A stretch of DNA of 37,290 bases, taken from NCBI GenBank assembly GCA_041485385.1, contig JBGPJM010000025.1, forward strand, positions 1-37,290, given 5' to 3'. Of this stretch, positions 15,707 to 24,155 are shown piece by piece. The first letter of the stretch is position 1. Every line of letters starts with the position of its first letter. A program made the translations under genes and the position numbers. Source of the DNA: JBGPJM01 sp041485385 (GTDB taxonomy: Bacteria; Planctomycetota; Phycisphaerae; Phycisphaerales; UBA1924). A model generated the notes under the pieces. It saw nothing but the letters and a program-made list of their open reading frames with translations, did no database searches and had not been told where the DNA came from.

Positions 15707-17004
15707 GTTCGCTTCTCCGGCCCGGCCTGGAGCACGACCAGCGTCTGGTCATCGGCCCGCGTGCGCGAGCTGGTGTGCCTGTACAGGGCGGTGTGGATGC
15801 TGTCCACGGCGCAGTCGGGGTCGCCCGAGCAGGCGACCATCGCGGTGTCCAGGCCGTCGATGCCGAACATCTGACGGCGCAGGTTGAACGCCTCGGTGAT
15901 CCCGTCGGTGTAAAGGATCACGGTGTCGCCGGGTGCCAGCACGACGCGGCACTCGTCCACCTCGTAGTCGTCCATGATGCCCAGCGGGAGCGCCGAGGCG
16001 CCCTCCAGGCGCGAGATCGCCCCGCTGCCGCCGTGCTTGAGCAGCGGCTGCGGGTGCCCCGCGCGCGAGAACGTGAAGGAGCGATCGGCGGGGTCGTAGA
16101 CGGCGAAGATCGCGGTGACGAAGCTGCCGTCCATGCGCGCGGCGCACAGCCGGTGGTTGGCGTGACGCAGCACCTGCGCCGGGCCGCGGTGCAGATCGGG
16201 GTAGGCGTGCAGGATCGCGTGCAGCATGGCCATGATGGTCGCGGCCCCGGCCCCGTGCCCGGAGACATCGGCGATGAGGATGCCCCACCGCTCGCCCGGG
16301 AGCTCGAAGAAGTCGTAGTAGTCGCCGCCGGCCTGGTCGCTGGTGAGGTAGCTGGTGGCGATCTTCAGCCCCGGGATCTGCGGGATCTGCTCCGGCAAGA
16401 GCGACTGCTGCACCCTGGCCACCTGCTCGAACTGCGAGAGCAACGCCTCGTTGAGGGCGCGGATCTCCTTCGCGGCCACCAGGTGGCGGACGGCCGAGCC
16501 GACGAGGTTGGTCGTGAGGATCCGCTGCTCAAGGTCCTCCACGCTGAACCCCTCCGGATCGGGGTGCAGGAAGACCGACCAGTGCTGGATCCTCCCCTCG
16601 TGGAACGTCGGGATGACCATGCACGAGCGGAAGCCGGCCAGGTCGTCGCCGAGCACGGAGTCGCCGGTGACGGACAGGTGGTGGATGAGCTCCGGGTAGT
16701 CGTAGCCGATGACCTCGCCGAGGAAGCCGCCGGTGTGGGCGGGGAGGTGGGCCCAATCCCGCCAAGGGTTTGCGTCCTCGCTGCCCGGGTCGTCGACGAG
16801 CCACAGACGGGTGATCTTGTAGAAGCCCGGCTCCAGGCCGCGGGCGGAGATGTTGATCAGGCCCGTGAAGGCCTCGGTGGTGCGCCGGGCGTGGCGCCGG
16901 AGATGACGGAGGATCTCCGTGGGCTCGGTGGCGGCGCTCATGTCGCGGAACATGCGGATGAGCGAGGCGATCCGCGGGTTGTCGCGTGTTTCAACGCAGT
17001 ACAT
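15703..17004 (-). CDS. GAF-domain SpoIIE/RsbU-type PP2C serine phosphatase
   Basis: A 433-residue cytoplasmic signalling phosphatase. An N-terminal GAF-like sensor region (about residues 15-185) is followed by a coiled-coil linker (SAVRHLVAAKEIRALNEALLSQFEQVARVQQSLLP; shown only as its position, about 185-220). The C-terminal SpoIIE-type PP2C domain has the metal-binding motifs AGGDYYDFFELPG, ADVSGHGAGAA, AGHPQPLL, LYTDGITEAFN and ADDQTLVV. Such enzymes dephosphorylate anti-sigma-factor antagonists in partner-switching systems, but no anti-sigma or antagonist gene is in the window. The ATG has no Shine-Dalgarno and a TAAACT box ends 6 nt before it. It follows the cyclodeaminase-like gene by 24 bp and is coupled to the YkgJ genes downstream. 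Confidence 0.9.
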   Translation of the reverse strand: MYCVETRDNPRIASLIRMFRDMSAATEPTEILRHLRRHARRTTEAFTGLINISARGLEPGFYKITRLWLVDDPGSEDANPWRDWAHLPAHTGGFLGEVIGYDYPELIHHLSVTGDSVLGDDLAGFRSCMVIPTFHEGRIQHWSVFLHPDPEGFSVEDLEQRILTTNLVGSAVRHLVAAKEIRALNEALLSQFEQVARVQQSLLPEQIPQIPGLKIATSYLTSDQAGGDYYDFFELPGERWGILIADVSGHGAGAATIMAMLHAILHAYPDLHRGPAQVLRHANHRLCAARMDGSFVTAIFAVYDPADRSFTFSRAGHPQPLLKHGGSGAISRLEGASALPLGIMDDYEVDECRVVLAPGDTVILYTDGITEAFNLRRQMFGIDGLDTAMVACSGDPDCAVDSIHTALYRHTSSRTRADDQTLVVLQAGPEKRT

Positions 17005-17010
17005 CGGAGG

Positions 17011-17016
17011 AGTTTA
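17011..17016 (-). promoter_or_regulatory. Candidate -10 box (TAAACT) for a leaderless start of the phosphatase gene
   Basis: On the minus strand CGTAAACTC is followed by the ATG with six bases between box and start. The same CGTAAACTC string occurs before the GH43 gene. Read-through from the upstream gene is also possible. Confidence 0.45.
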
Positions 17017-17028
17017 CGCATGCGCTAG

Positions 17029-17649
17029 CTAGGCCGGCTCGGCGGAGCAGGCCCGCTCGACGTCCGCGCGCCGGGCGGCCGACACGTCGACCAGCTCCTG
17101 CACCGACTTCCGGGTCGCCTCCCGCTGGGCAGGGTCCTCCACCAGCGGCAGGTTCACCAGCACGTTCCACCACCCGGCCCGCACCCCCGCCTCGGCGAGC
17201 ATGGCCGCGATGGCCAGATCGCTCCGCAGGTGCGGGTTGGTGATGGGGGCGAGCCGCTCGATCAGTCGGAGAAGATCGGCGCACGCCGCGGCGGTGTCTC
17301 GCGGGGCCTGGATCGCGGCCGCCGCGGCGGCCGGGAGCTCGGCCGCGCGCCGGGCATCGGTCTCGGGCAGTCGCTGCAGCTCGTTGAGCAGCGCGTACCC
17401 CGCGGCGTCCTCGGCGGCCAGCCCAAGGAGCAGGGCGCGGACCCGTGCGAGAGAACCACTCGCCTGCTCCAGCGCCGGCTGGTGCCCCGCGAGGCCCTTC
17501 CTGCCGAGCGAATACGCGACGACCATCTGGGCCAGCGACGCTCCCAGGGCGCCGACGACCGAGGCTACAGCCCCGCCGCCCGGCGCGGGCGATTTCGCCG
17601 CCACCGCCTCGAGGAACTCTCCAAGCTGGAATGATTCGAGGTCCTTCAT
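17029..17649 (-). CDS. Cyclodeaminase/cyclohydrolase (FTCD_C) family protein
   Basis: A 206-residue all-helical protein like the C-terminal domain of formiminotransferase-cyclodeaminase and the stand-alone methenyltetrahydrofolate cyclohydrolases. The signature SPAPGGGAVASVVGALG near residue 20 is the folate-binding glycine loop of the family, followed by the long Ala-rich helices and the LPPITNPHLRSDLAIAAML-like segment (here LAPITNPHLRSDLAIAA), which is strongly conserved. The expected role is one-carbon metabolism, either formiminoTHF cyclodeamination or methenylTHF hydrolysis; the sequence alone does not decide. A TACAGT box (17694-17689) would give a leader of about 33 nt. It opens the minus-strand operon. 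Confidence 0.88.
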   Translation of the reverse strand: MKDLESFQLGEFLEAVAAKSPAPGGGAVASVVGALGASLAQMVVAYSLGRKGLAGHQPALEQASGSLARVRALLLGLAAEDAAGYALLNELQRLPETDARRAAELPAAAAAAIQAPRDTAAACADLLRLIERLAPITNPHLRSDLAIAAMLAEAGVRAGWWNVLVNLPLVEDPAQREATRKSVQELVDVSAARRADVERACSAEPA

Positions 17650-17688
17650 GCGTTCGGGCTCAACGTGGGGTGCCTGCGGGTCGCGCCC

Positions 17689-17694
17689 ACTGTA
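17689..17694 (-). promoter_or_regulatory. Candidate -10 box (TACAGT) for the cyclodeaminase-like operon
   Basis: GCTACAGT on the minus strand sits in the 90-bp divergent gap with the DCC-family gene. It fits the TANNNT pattern and lies 39 nt before the ATG. The opposing TATCCT box is 35 bp away. Confidence 0.4.
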
Positions 17695-17728
17695 GCAGCG
17701 CCGAGAGAGTGCACGCCCCCGAAGGAAC

Positions 17729-17734
17729 TATCCT
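17729..17734 (+). promoter_or_regulatory. Candidate -10 box (TATCCT) for a near-leaderless start of the DCC-family gene
   Basis: ACTATCCT is followed by five bases and ATG. A GAAGGAA at 17721-17727 could instead serve as a ribosome-binding site at 12-nt spacing, so the two readings compete. Confidence 0.4.
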
Positions 17735-17739
17735 TGAAC

Positions 17740-18219
17740 ATGCCGCCGGCGCCGAATCACGCAGACCGGGCGCAGCGCCGCCCGCCCGGAAGGACAAACC
17801 CGCCCCGCGGCGGCCGCGCCGTGCTGCTCTACGACGGCGCCTGCCGCTTCTGCGTCGGCGGGGCCGCCCGCCTTCGGGGCCTGGCACGCCGCGGGGCAAT
17901 CGAGCTCGCCGACTACAACCAACCGGGCGCGCTGGAGCCCTTCCCCGGCCTCACCACGGAGGAATGCCGGCGCGCGATGCACCTGGTGCGCCCGGACGGC
18001 CGGGTCTTCCGCGGCGTCGGCGCGGTCGCCGAGGCCATCGCCACGCGCGGGCCGCTGGGCCGCCTGGCCCGGATCTGCCACGTTCCGGGGTTGCGGCACC
18101 TGCTCGGCGGAGTGTACCGCGTCATCGCCGCCAACCGGTACCGCCTCATGGGGCGGACGGCCGCCTCGCCCGCGTGCGACTTGGGCGCCTGCGGTCTGCA
18201 CGACCGTCCGTGCCGCTAG
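17740..18219 (+). CDS. DCC-family (DUF393) thiol-disulfide oxidoreductase
   Basis: A 159-residue protein of the small DCC family, named after the conserved Asp-Cys-Cys-type active site. The motif is LLYDGACRFCVGGAARL near residue 30, where CRFC is the thioredoxin-like redox pair. The downstream AIELADYNQPG and the MHLVRPDGRVFRGVGAVAEAI stretch are also typical of the family, as is the PGLRHLLGGVYRVIAANRYRL tail. An N-terminal basic extension of about 25 residues precedes the fold. The substrate is unknown. It diverges from the cyclodeaminase-like operon and stands alone. Confidence 0.85.
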   Translation: MPPAPNHADRAQRRPPGRTNPPRGGRAVLLYDGACRFCVGGAARLRGLARRGAIELADYNQPGALEPFPGLTTEECRRAMHLVRPDGRVFRGVGAVAEAIATRGPLGRLARICHVPGLRHLLGGVYRVIAANRYRLMGRTAASPACDLGACGLHDRPCR

Positions 18220-18267
18220 CGGCGGCCCGCGCGCTCGAAGTCTCTTGCGGCGGCATCGTTTCCAGAC

Positions 18268-18273
18268 TAGATT
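18268..18273 (+). promoter_or_regulatory. Candidate -10 box (TAGATT) of the LysM-like / phospholipase D operon
   Basis: GACTAGATT lies about 80 nt before the first gene of the cassette, leaving a leader of about 73 nt that carries GAGG at 6-nt spacing. The -35 region is not recognisable. Confidence 0.35.
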
Positions 18274-18353
18274 GTCAGGCGGATGTCCGCCGCCGCGCAC
18301 CACTGGGCCGCACGCACGCATGTTTCCGCCGCCGGCGAGGGACGAGGCCGGCG

Positions 18354-19649
18354 ATGATGTGGCTCTTGCGGCAAGGGCGGCAGGTGTTCCAGGTCGTCCG
18401 CGCCGGCGACGCCGCCGATGATGTCGTGTGGTTCAGATCGGTCGACGATGCACGCGGCCTGGTCTCGCGCCTGGCAAACGATGAATCGAACCTCTCGGTC
18501 ATCCGCGCGGCCATGCGGTCCGAGTCCCTGGGCCTCGACGCCCACCGCCTCTCCGACGAGCAGGTGACCGAGCAGTTCTCCCGCCAGCTCGTGCACGGGC
18601 GGCTGCGCCTGGCGGCCGGCGCCACCCAGAGCCAGCAGCAGGCGTCCGTCGTGACGACGGAGAAGACTGCCCAGGAGGAGACGCCGCCGCCGTCGCAGAA
18701 GCCGACCCGACAGAAGACCTGGATTAAGTTCAAGGTCATCGACGATGCCAACGGCCGCCCCCTCTCCGGCGTGCGCCTGCGCGTCACGCACCCGGACGGC
18801 GAGGAGAACTACTACACGACCGTCGGCAGCGGCCTCATCGAGATCCGCGACATCGACCCCGGGGACGGGGGGGAGTTCGAGGTCACGTGCGACCTCAAGG
18901 ACGCGCGCCTCGTCGACACTCTCCACTTCGTTGACATGGGCGACAAGTCCTTCGTCGAGGACGGCACGCCCGCCCCCGGCGGCTCGTCGCTCAAGCAGAT
19001 CGCCGAGATCGAGGCGCACAAGGTCCAGACGGACGAATCGATCGACTCGCTGGCCAGGGGCGCGGGGATGAAGTGGCAGGACCTGGCGAAGTTCAACTGG
19101 GGGACGGACGTGCCGGAGAAGATCAACACCCACCTCCGCGACGACGTCGGCTGCACCAAGAAGACCGCCGACGGCAAGAACTACATGTTCGACGACACGG
19201 ATGAGCCGGGGATCGTTTTCATCCCCCTCAAGTGGTCGCAGGCGGGCCTGCCCACCGAGGAGATCCACGTCATCCGCGTGCGGGGCCCCAGGCTGCTGAA
19301 GGTGGACAAGGCCTGGCTGGGGGTTCAGGTCTTCTTCCACAAGACGCCCATCGAGGGGCTGGCGGTCGAGTTCTTCAGGGCCGAGAGCGACGACAGCGCC
19401 GGCGAGAAGGTCGGCGGAACGCACCAGACCGATCCCGACGGCCTGGCTCGCTTCGACGGCAAGGTCGAGGTCGGCAACTACATCTGCCGCATCGAGAACC
19501 AGCCGAACGCGCACATCACGACGGTCTCCGACGAGAAGGAGGCGACCGTGCTCGTGCTGCCGATCGGCCGGCCCTTCTTCGAGTACGACGCCGTCAAGGA
19601 CGGCACGAAGCAGCAGGAAGTCGGCCCGCCCAAGGCGCCGGAGGCCTGA
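18354..19649 (+). CDS. Multidomain LysM-like / beta-domain protein, putative effector partner or carrier
   Basis: A 431-residue protein without signal peptide or membrane segment. An N-terminal domain of about 95 residues begins MMWLLRQGRQVFQVV and is unfamiliar. After a Gln/Pro-rich linker comes a carboxypeptidase-regulatory-like beta domain (about 122-200, KTWIKFKVIDDANGRPLSGV). A LysM-like segment follows (about 222-296) with SIDSLARGAGMKWQDLAKFN and a NWGTDVP...INTHLRDDVGCTKKT stretch. The last domain (about 314-405) is a second beta domain with the pattern GLAVEFFRAE, DPDGLARFDG and GNYICRIE. These beta and LysM-like modules are often seen beside type VI secretion effectors. Only 11 bp separate it from the phospholipase D gene, so they form one operon. 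The ATG is preceded by GAGG at 6 nt. The role as carrier or adaptor is inference. Confidence 0.75.
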   Translation: MMWLLRQGRQVFQVVRAGDAADDVVWFRSVDDARGLVSRLANDESNLSVIRAAMRSESLGLDAHRLSDEQVTEQFSRQLVHGRLRLAAGATQSQQQASVVTTEKTAQEETPPPSQKPTRQKTWIKFKVIDDANGRPLSGVRLRVTHPDGEENYYTTVGSGLIEIRDIDPGDGGEFEVTCDLKDARLVDTLHFVDMGDKSFVEDGTPAPGGSSLKQIAEIEAHKVQTDESIDSLARGAGMKWQDLAKFNWGTDVPEKINTHLRDDVGCTKKTADGKNYMFDDTDEPGIVFIPLKWSQAGLPTEEIHVIRVRGPRLLKVDKAWLGVQVFFHKTPIEGLAVEFFRAESDDSAGEKVGGTHQTDPDGLARFDGKVEVGNYICRIENQPNAHITTVSDEKEATVLVLPIGRPFFEYDAVKDGTKQQEVGPPKAPEA

Positions 19650-19660
19650 GGAGGACGCGC

Positions 19661-22066
19661 ATGTCGAAGACCATCGAGCTCAGATGGGCGGACGGCCCGG
19701 TCAAGGACCGGGAGATGGCCAAGTTCGACCTGTTCATCCAGGGCTTCGAGCCCAGCGAGAACGTCACCATCGAGCTGCACGAGGTCGACAAGCACGTCGA
19801 CTACCGCGACCACGGCGACACCGTGATCGGCACGATCACCGGCGTCGTCCACGAGACCAAGGGCGCCGTCCGGCAGTTCCTGCGCAAGACCTCCGCCACC
19901 GACACCGTCGAGGTCGGCAAGGAGGGCGCCGCGGCAACCGTCGTGTCCATCGTCGTCGAGCAGCCCGACGGGGGCAAGGCCTACGCGTTTAGCCCCGTCA
20001 GCGCCGGCGAGGACGACGAACTGGACAGCTGGGAGATCCGCGCGTCCCTGAAGGGCGACGCCACCGTCCGGTCGGGCATCTGGTACGTGGCGCGGCACGA
20101 CCGGCGCGTCCCGGAGACGCAGGCCACCTACCACTGGCACTCCGGACAGCAGGTGGCGTTCTACAACAACGGCTCGACGGACACCGCGGGCACCGGCGGG
20201 TACTTCGCCGACCTCGCCAAGGCGATCGACCAGGCCCGTCATTTCATCTTCATCGCCGACTGGTCGTTCCAGCCATACATGCAGCTCAACCCGTCCAGCG
20301 GCGCCAGCATCGGGCAGCGCCTCGTCGACTGGGCCAAGGGCGACAGCGCCCGCCTGGTCGCCATCCACACCTGGGACCACACCTTCATCGGCGCCAAGGA
20401 CTCGCAGAACGACGACGGCGAGGACATCTTCAAGAAGGAGATGAAGAAGCCCGACAACCTGCTCTGGCGGGCCAGCAATCGCACGGGTGAGGACGGCGAC
20501 ATCGGCTTCGGCTGGAGCCACCACCAGAAGTGGGTCGTCCTGGACGCCCCGTGCCCGTGGGACCCTAAGCGCCACATCCTCCGCGCGTTCCTCGGCGGTC
20601 TCGACCTGACCCAGGGCCGCTTCGACTGGCCCAATCACCCGGTCAACTGGGACGAGCCGGGGTGCGAACCACTCCTGAACGTGACCAACGTGGACCGCGG
20701 AATCCACGAGTGGTACAGCAGCGAGTTCGGCGCCGACACACCCATCGACTCCACCAAGACGCATGTCGACATCATGAGCGACGACTTCCACCCGCGCCAG
20801 GCATGGCACGACATCCACTCCAGCGTCACCGGGCCCGCGGCGTGGGACGTCGTCCGCGAGTTCGTCGGCCGCTGGAACCTCGACCCGTGCTGGTGGCCCT
20901 TCACCGCCTCGGGCGACAAGAACGACGCGGCCATCGCCAAGGTTCTGAACTTCTTCAAGGACAAGCTCTTCGACAAGAAGACCTTCGTCCCGCAATGGGA
21001 GCCCCACCAGGGCACATGGCACGGCCAGATCCTCCGCAGCATCACCAAGGACCATTGGGGCTCCAAGAAGCCGGTCAAAACCCCCGCGGCCCACAAGAAA
21101 GATCGCATCGAGTTCCTCTGGACCATCGAGCGCAAGAAGTACGAGCGGAGCATCCAGGACTCGTACCTGCGGGCGATCGCACAGGCCGAGAAGTTCGTCT
21201 ACATCGAGACCCAGTTCTTCATCGGCAGCGGCAAGCAGTGGACCCGGCGCGACGAGAAGCGCCCGAATGTCGCGAACCAGATCCCCGATGCGCTGGCGCG
21301 GCGCATTCTCGAGCACGCCTCGCTCGGCCGCCCCTTCCACGTCTACATCCTGCTCCCGATGTTCCCCGAGGGAGATCCCAGCGCCCACGGCGGCGCCCAG
21401 AACCAGCGCGACTTCCAGTGGCGGTCCATCGAGCACATCGTCCGGACCGTCCAGGAGGGGACCGGCGACTGGACCAAGTACGTGACCATCGGCTACCTGG
21501 CCAACTGGGACAACCTCAAGGGCGATCCGAAGACCGGTGGCGACCGCGTCGAGCGCTGCCGGAAGAACCGCCGCTACATGATCTACGTCCACTCCAAGAT
21601 GATGATCGTCGACGACCGCTACATCATCCTCGGCAGCGCCAACCTCAACGAGCGCAGCCTCAAGGGGGGGCGCGACAGCGAGATCTGCATCGCCCTCTGG
21701 CCCGACCTGACCAAACAGGCCGAGTGCATAAAGCAGCTCGGCGACTTCCGCAAGCTCCTCTGGACCGAGCACTTCGGCGCTCTCCCCCCCGACGCGGACA
21801 ACCCGGAGAGCCCCGCCAACGGAGCATGGATGCAGGCCCTCGGCGCCGCCAACGCCTCCCTCCTGGCCCACGGCAAGCTCGAGGACGACGCCGGCAAGAA
21901 GCAGGGCCACTTCTGCACCTGGCCCATCGACGGGAGCGTCGACGGCCTGGGCATCCGCGCCAAGGAGATCCTCGTCCTCGACGGCGAGACCGGCTTCATC
22001 ACCGGCGACGACTGGTACCTCTGGCCCACGGGCTCCTTCCTGGAATCCTGGGACCTGGCCGAGTAA
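19661..22066 (+). CDS. Eukaryotic-type phospholipase D, effector-like
   Basis: An 801-residue phospholipase D that should hydrolyse the head-group ester of phospholipids. Both catalytic HKD motifs are intact: HQKWVVLD at residues 288-295 and HSKMMIVDD with His644, Lys646 and Asp651. The second is followed by RYIILGSANLNERSLKGGRDSEI, given here only as residues 653-675, which is strikingly like plant and animal PLD. FVYIETQFFIGSG between the two motifs is another shared block. The first 140 residues form an additional N-terminal beta-rich region (DLFIQGFEPSENVTIELHEVD). No signal peptide is present, so export would need a contact-dependent or contractile machine; Tle5-type type VI effectors are known to have this domain. 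GGAGG lies 7 nt before the ATG. No immunity gene or VgrG is visible beside it. Confidence 0.9.
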   Translation: MSKTIELRWADGPVKDREMAKFDLFIQGFEPSENVTIELHEVDKHVDYRDHGDTVIGTITGVVHETKGAVRQFLRKTSATDTVEVGKEGAAATVVSIVVEQPDGGKAYAFSPVSAGEDDELDSWEIRASLKGDATVRSGIWYVARHDRRVPETQATYHWHSGQQVAFYNNGSTDTAGTGGYFADLAKAIDQARHFIFIADWSFQPYMQLNPSSGASIGQRLVDWAKGDSARLVAIHTWDHTFIGAKDSQNDDGEDIFKKEMKKPDNLLWRASNRTGEDGDIGFGWSHHQKWVVLDAPCPWDPKRHILRAFLGGLDLTQGRFDWPNHPVNWDEPGCEPLLNVTNVDRGIHEWYSSEFGADTPIDSTKTHVDIMSDDFHPRQAWHDIHSSVTGPAAWDVVREFVGRWNLDPCWWPFTASGDKNDAAIAKVLNFFKDKLFDKKTFVPQWEPHQGTWHGQILRSITKDHWGSKKPVKTPAAHKKDRIEFLWTIERKKYERSIQDSYLRAIAQAEKFVYIETQFFIGSGKQWTRRDEKRPNVANQIPDALARRILEHASLGRPFHVYILLPMFPEGDPSAHGGAQNQRDFQWRSIEHIVRTVQEGTGDWTKYVTIGYLANWDNLKGDPKTGGDRVERCRKNRRYMIYVHSKMMIVDDRYIILGSANLNERSLKGGRDSEICIALWPDLTKQAECIKQLGDFRKLLWTEHFGALPPDADNPESPANGAWMQALGAANASLLAHGKLEDDAGKKQGHFCTWPIDGSVDGLGIRAKEILVLDGETGFITGDDWYLWPTGSFLESWDLAE

Positions 22067-22239
22067 CGCCGGCGCGGGCATCACGCCGGGTATCGGTCGC
22101 CGCAATGAGAACGCCTTAACACAGTTGCTCGCGAGCTCCGCGTAACATGAACACGGATGCAGCGCAGAGCGCCGCGGCGAGGTGAGGGGCGGCAACGCCG
22201 CGGCACGCGTCCCTCTGGGCGGTCTGCTGAGGTGCTCGG

Positions 22240-24111
22240 ATGGACCCAGAACACGCGGAGGCGCCGTCCCGTCCCTGGAGCGCGCTGTTTGCGCTGGCCG
22301 CCGTGGCCGTTCTGTACCTGGCGCGCCCGGTGCTGATGCCGGTGGGCCTCGCGATCCTCTTGACGTTCGTCCTGGCGCCGGTCGTCATGGCCATCGAGCG
22401 ACGGGTCCGCAGCCGCGCGCTCGCCGTCGTGATCACGACGGTGCTGCTGACGGCCACGTCCGGCGGTCTGGCGCTCCTGGTCGAGCAGCAACTCGTCGCG
22501 TTCGCTGATGATCTGCCCACCTACCGGGACACGATTGTCCGCAAGGTCCGGGCGGTCCAGTCCGGACCCCAGGGGCTCATGGGTCGGGTCGCCGACACGC
22601 TGAGTGGCATCGGCCGGGAGATCAGCCAGCCGGCGACGAAACCCGACCAGCCGCCGCCGGCGCCCGGCGCCGCCCCCGGCGCGGCCGCGCCCGGCGCCCC
22701 GCCCTCGGAAACCCCGCCCACGGAGGCACCGCCCGCGAAAGCCGCGCTCCCGGAAGCCCGCGGACCCGCCCCTCTCACCGGCTCATTGTGGCGCGCGATC
22801 ATCGAGCTGCTGGCGTCCGGGGCGATCGTGATCCTGCTCGTGGTGATGATGCTGATGTCGCGCGAGAGCATCCGCGATCGGATCATCCGTCTCGCCGGCC
22901 TGAACCAGATTGGCCTCACGACCCAGACCCTCGAGGAAGCGGGCGCCCGCGTCGGGAGGTACCTGCGCGCGCAGCTCCTGATCAACACGATCCACGCCTC
23001 GGCCGTCGGCGCGGCGATGTTCCTGGTCGGGCTCCCCAGCGCCGCCCTCTGGGGGCTCATGGCCGGCGTGCTCCGCTTCATCCCCATACTCGGGCCGTGG
23101 CTGGGCGCCGCGGTCCCCGCGGCCCTGGCCATCGCCGTCTTCGATGACTGGTACCCCCTGGTCGTCGTCATCTCGGTGTTCGCCGTCCTCGAGATCGTGC
23201 ACAACGTCGTGCTCGAACCCTGGCTGTTCGGGTCCAGCACCGGGCTGTCGAACATCGGGATGGTGCTGGCCATTATCTTCTGGACCTGGATCTGGGGCGC
23301 CATGGGGCTTGTCCTCGCCGTGCCCATGACCGCCTGCCTGGTGGTGTTCGCCCGCCAGGTCCCGCAGCTCAACGCTCTCTCGGTCCTGCTCGGCGACGAG
23401 CCCGTCCTCTCCGAGCCCATGCGCTACTACCAGCGGCTCCTCTGCCGCGACGAGGACGAGGCCGCCGCGATCCTCGCCGCCGTGGCCCCCGAGCGGGACC
23501 CGGCGGACGTCCTCGACGAGATCGTCATCCCGGGTCTCGCCGCGGCCCGGGCCGACCTCCGCCGGGCGCTGATCACCAGGACGCAGGCCGCGCGGATCGC
23601 CGTGGCCGCCCGCGACCTGGCCATCGACTGGCTGGCCGATCACGAAGGACCACCCCCTCCAGAGAACCGACACCCGCCCACCGCCCGCGTCGCGTGCATC
23701 CCGGCCAGTGACGAGCTGGACGAGGCCGCGGCCGCCCTGCTCGCCCACCTGCTGAAACGCGAGGGCCTCGGCGTCATCGTCGTCTCGGCCGCCCTCCTCT
23801 TCAGCGAGAAGATCGCGGCCGCCCAGGAACCGGATGTCGGACTCATCGTCGTGTCGAGCGTCGAGCCCTCCAACGGGCTGCAGACGCGCCGCATCGGCAA
23901 GACACTGCTACGGAAGCGGCCCGGGATTCCGCTCATCGTCGCGACCTGGGGGGTCGAGGCGGCAAGCGCCGCAGGGCCGCCCACCGACGATGGAGCCGGC
24001 GCCTCTCCCCGGGTCTCCACGAACCGCGAGGCCGTCGTCATGGTCAACTCGCTCCTGGCGGACCAGCGCGTGCGCGACCCCGTCGGCGAGCCGGCGGAGG
24101 CGAAGGCCTGA
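22240..24111 (+). CDS. AI-2E family (PerM-type) transporter with extra C-terminal domain
   Basis: A 623-residue inner-membrane protein of the AI-2 exporter / PerM family. Hydrophobic segments include WSALFALAAVAVLYLA, VGLAILLTFVLAPVV, VVITTVLLTATSGGLALLV, IVILLVVMMLMS and several in the conserved core LRFIPILGPWLGAAVPA and VLEIVHNVVLEPWLFG, which are family hallmarks. Between the third and fourth segments a loop of about 60 residues is enriched in Pro and Ala. The last 140 residues (from about 485) are soluble and look like a Rossmann-type fold (RVACIPASDELDEAAAALL, LGVIVVSAALL, DVGLIVVSSVEP, GIPLIVATWG), resembling cobalamin-binding-like domains that some family members carry. The transported substrate cannot be read from sequence. 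A TAACAT box (22143-22148) lies 91 nt upstream; no strong Shine-Dalgarno is seen. Confidence 0.85.
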   Translation: MDPEHAEAPSRPWSALFALAAVAVLYLARPVLMPVGLAILLTFVLAPVVMAIERRVRSRALAVVITTVLLTATSGGLALLVEQQLVAFADDLPTYRDTIVRKVRAVQSGPQGLMGRVADTLSGIGREISQPATKPDQPPPAPGAAPGAAAPGAPPSETPPTEAPPAKAALPEARGPAPLTGSLWRAIIELLASGAIVILLVVMMLMSRESIRDRIIRLAGLNQIGLTTQTLEEAGARVGRYLRAQLLINTIHASAVGAAMFLVGLPSAALWGLMAGVLRFIPILGPWLGAAVPAALAIAVFDDWYPLVVVISVFAVLEIVHNVVLEPWLFGSSTGLSNIGMVLAIIFWTWIWGAMGLVLAVPMTACLVVFARQVPQLNALSVLLGDEPVLSEPMRYYQRLLCRDEDEAAAILAAVAPERDPADVLDEIVIPGLAAARADLRRALITRTQAARIAVAARDLAIDWLADHEGPPPPENRHPPTARVACIPASDELDEAAAALLAHLLKREGLGVIVVSAALLFSEKIAAAQEPDVGLIVVSSVEPSNGLQTRRIGKTLLRKRPGIPLIVATWGVEAASAAGPPTDDGAGASPRVSTNREAVVMVNSLLADQRVRDPVGEPAEAKA

Positions 24112-24141
24112 GCGACACGGCCCGAACCCGCAGTTCCACGC

Positions 24142-24147
24142 TAGAAT
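24142..24147 (+). promoter_or_regulatory. -10 box (TAGAAT) of the tRNA-Ser gene
   Basis: GCTAGAAT ends 8 bp before the first base of the tRNA, which is the spacing expected for transcription from the mature 5' end or a few bases upstream. It shares the GCTANNNT form seen before protein genes here. Confidence 0.6.
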
Positions 24148-24155
24148 CGGGCCCC

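Noticed and set aside
17445..18353. A longer N-terminus for the LysM-like protein.
   Set aside because: The upstream extension overlaps the DCC gene and is low-complexity Arg/Pro-rich. The ATG at 18354 has GAGG at good spacing.
18354..22066. Presence of a full type VI secretion locus.
   Set aside because: No VgrG, Hcp, sheath, baseplate or ClpV-like gene is found anywhere in the window.
22069..22089. Stem-loop CCGGCG/CGCCGG after the phospholipase gene as terminator.
   Set aside because: A 6-bp stem is present but no T-tract follows, and such stems are common at this GC content.
19478..22195. A 905-codon open frame antisense to the phospholipase D gene.
   Set aside because: It mirrors the third codon position of the phospholipase gene in GC-rich DNA and shows no domain or ribosome-binding site. 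The same applies to the long antisense frames at 7552-9639 and 12530-15130.
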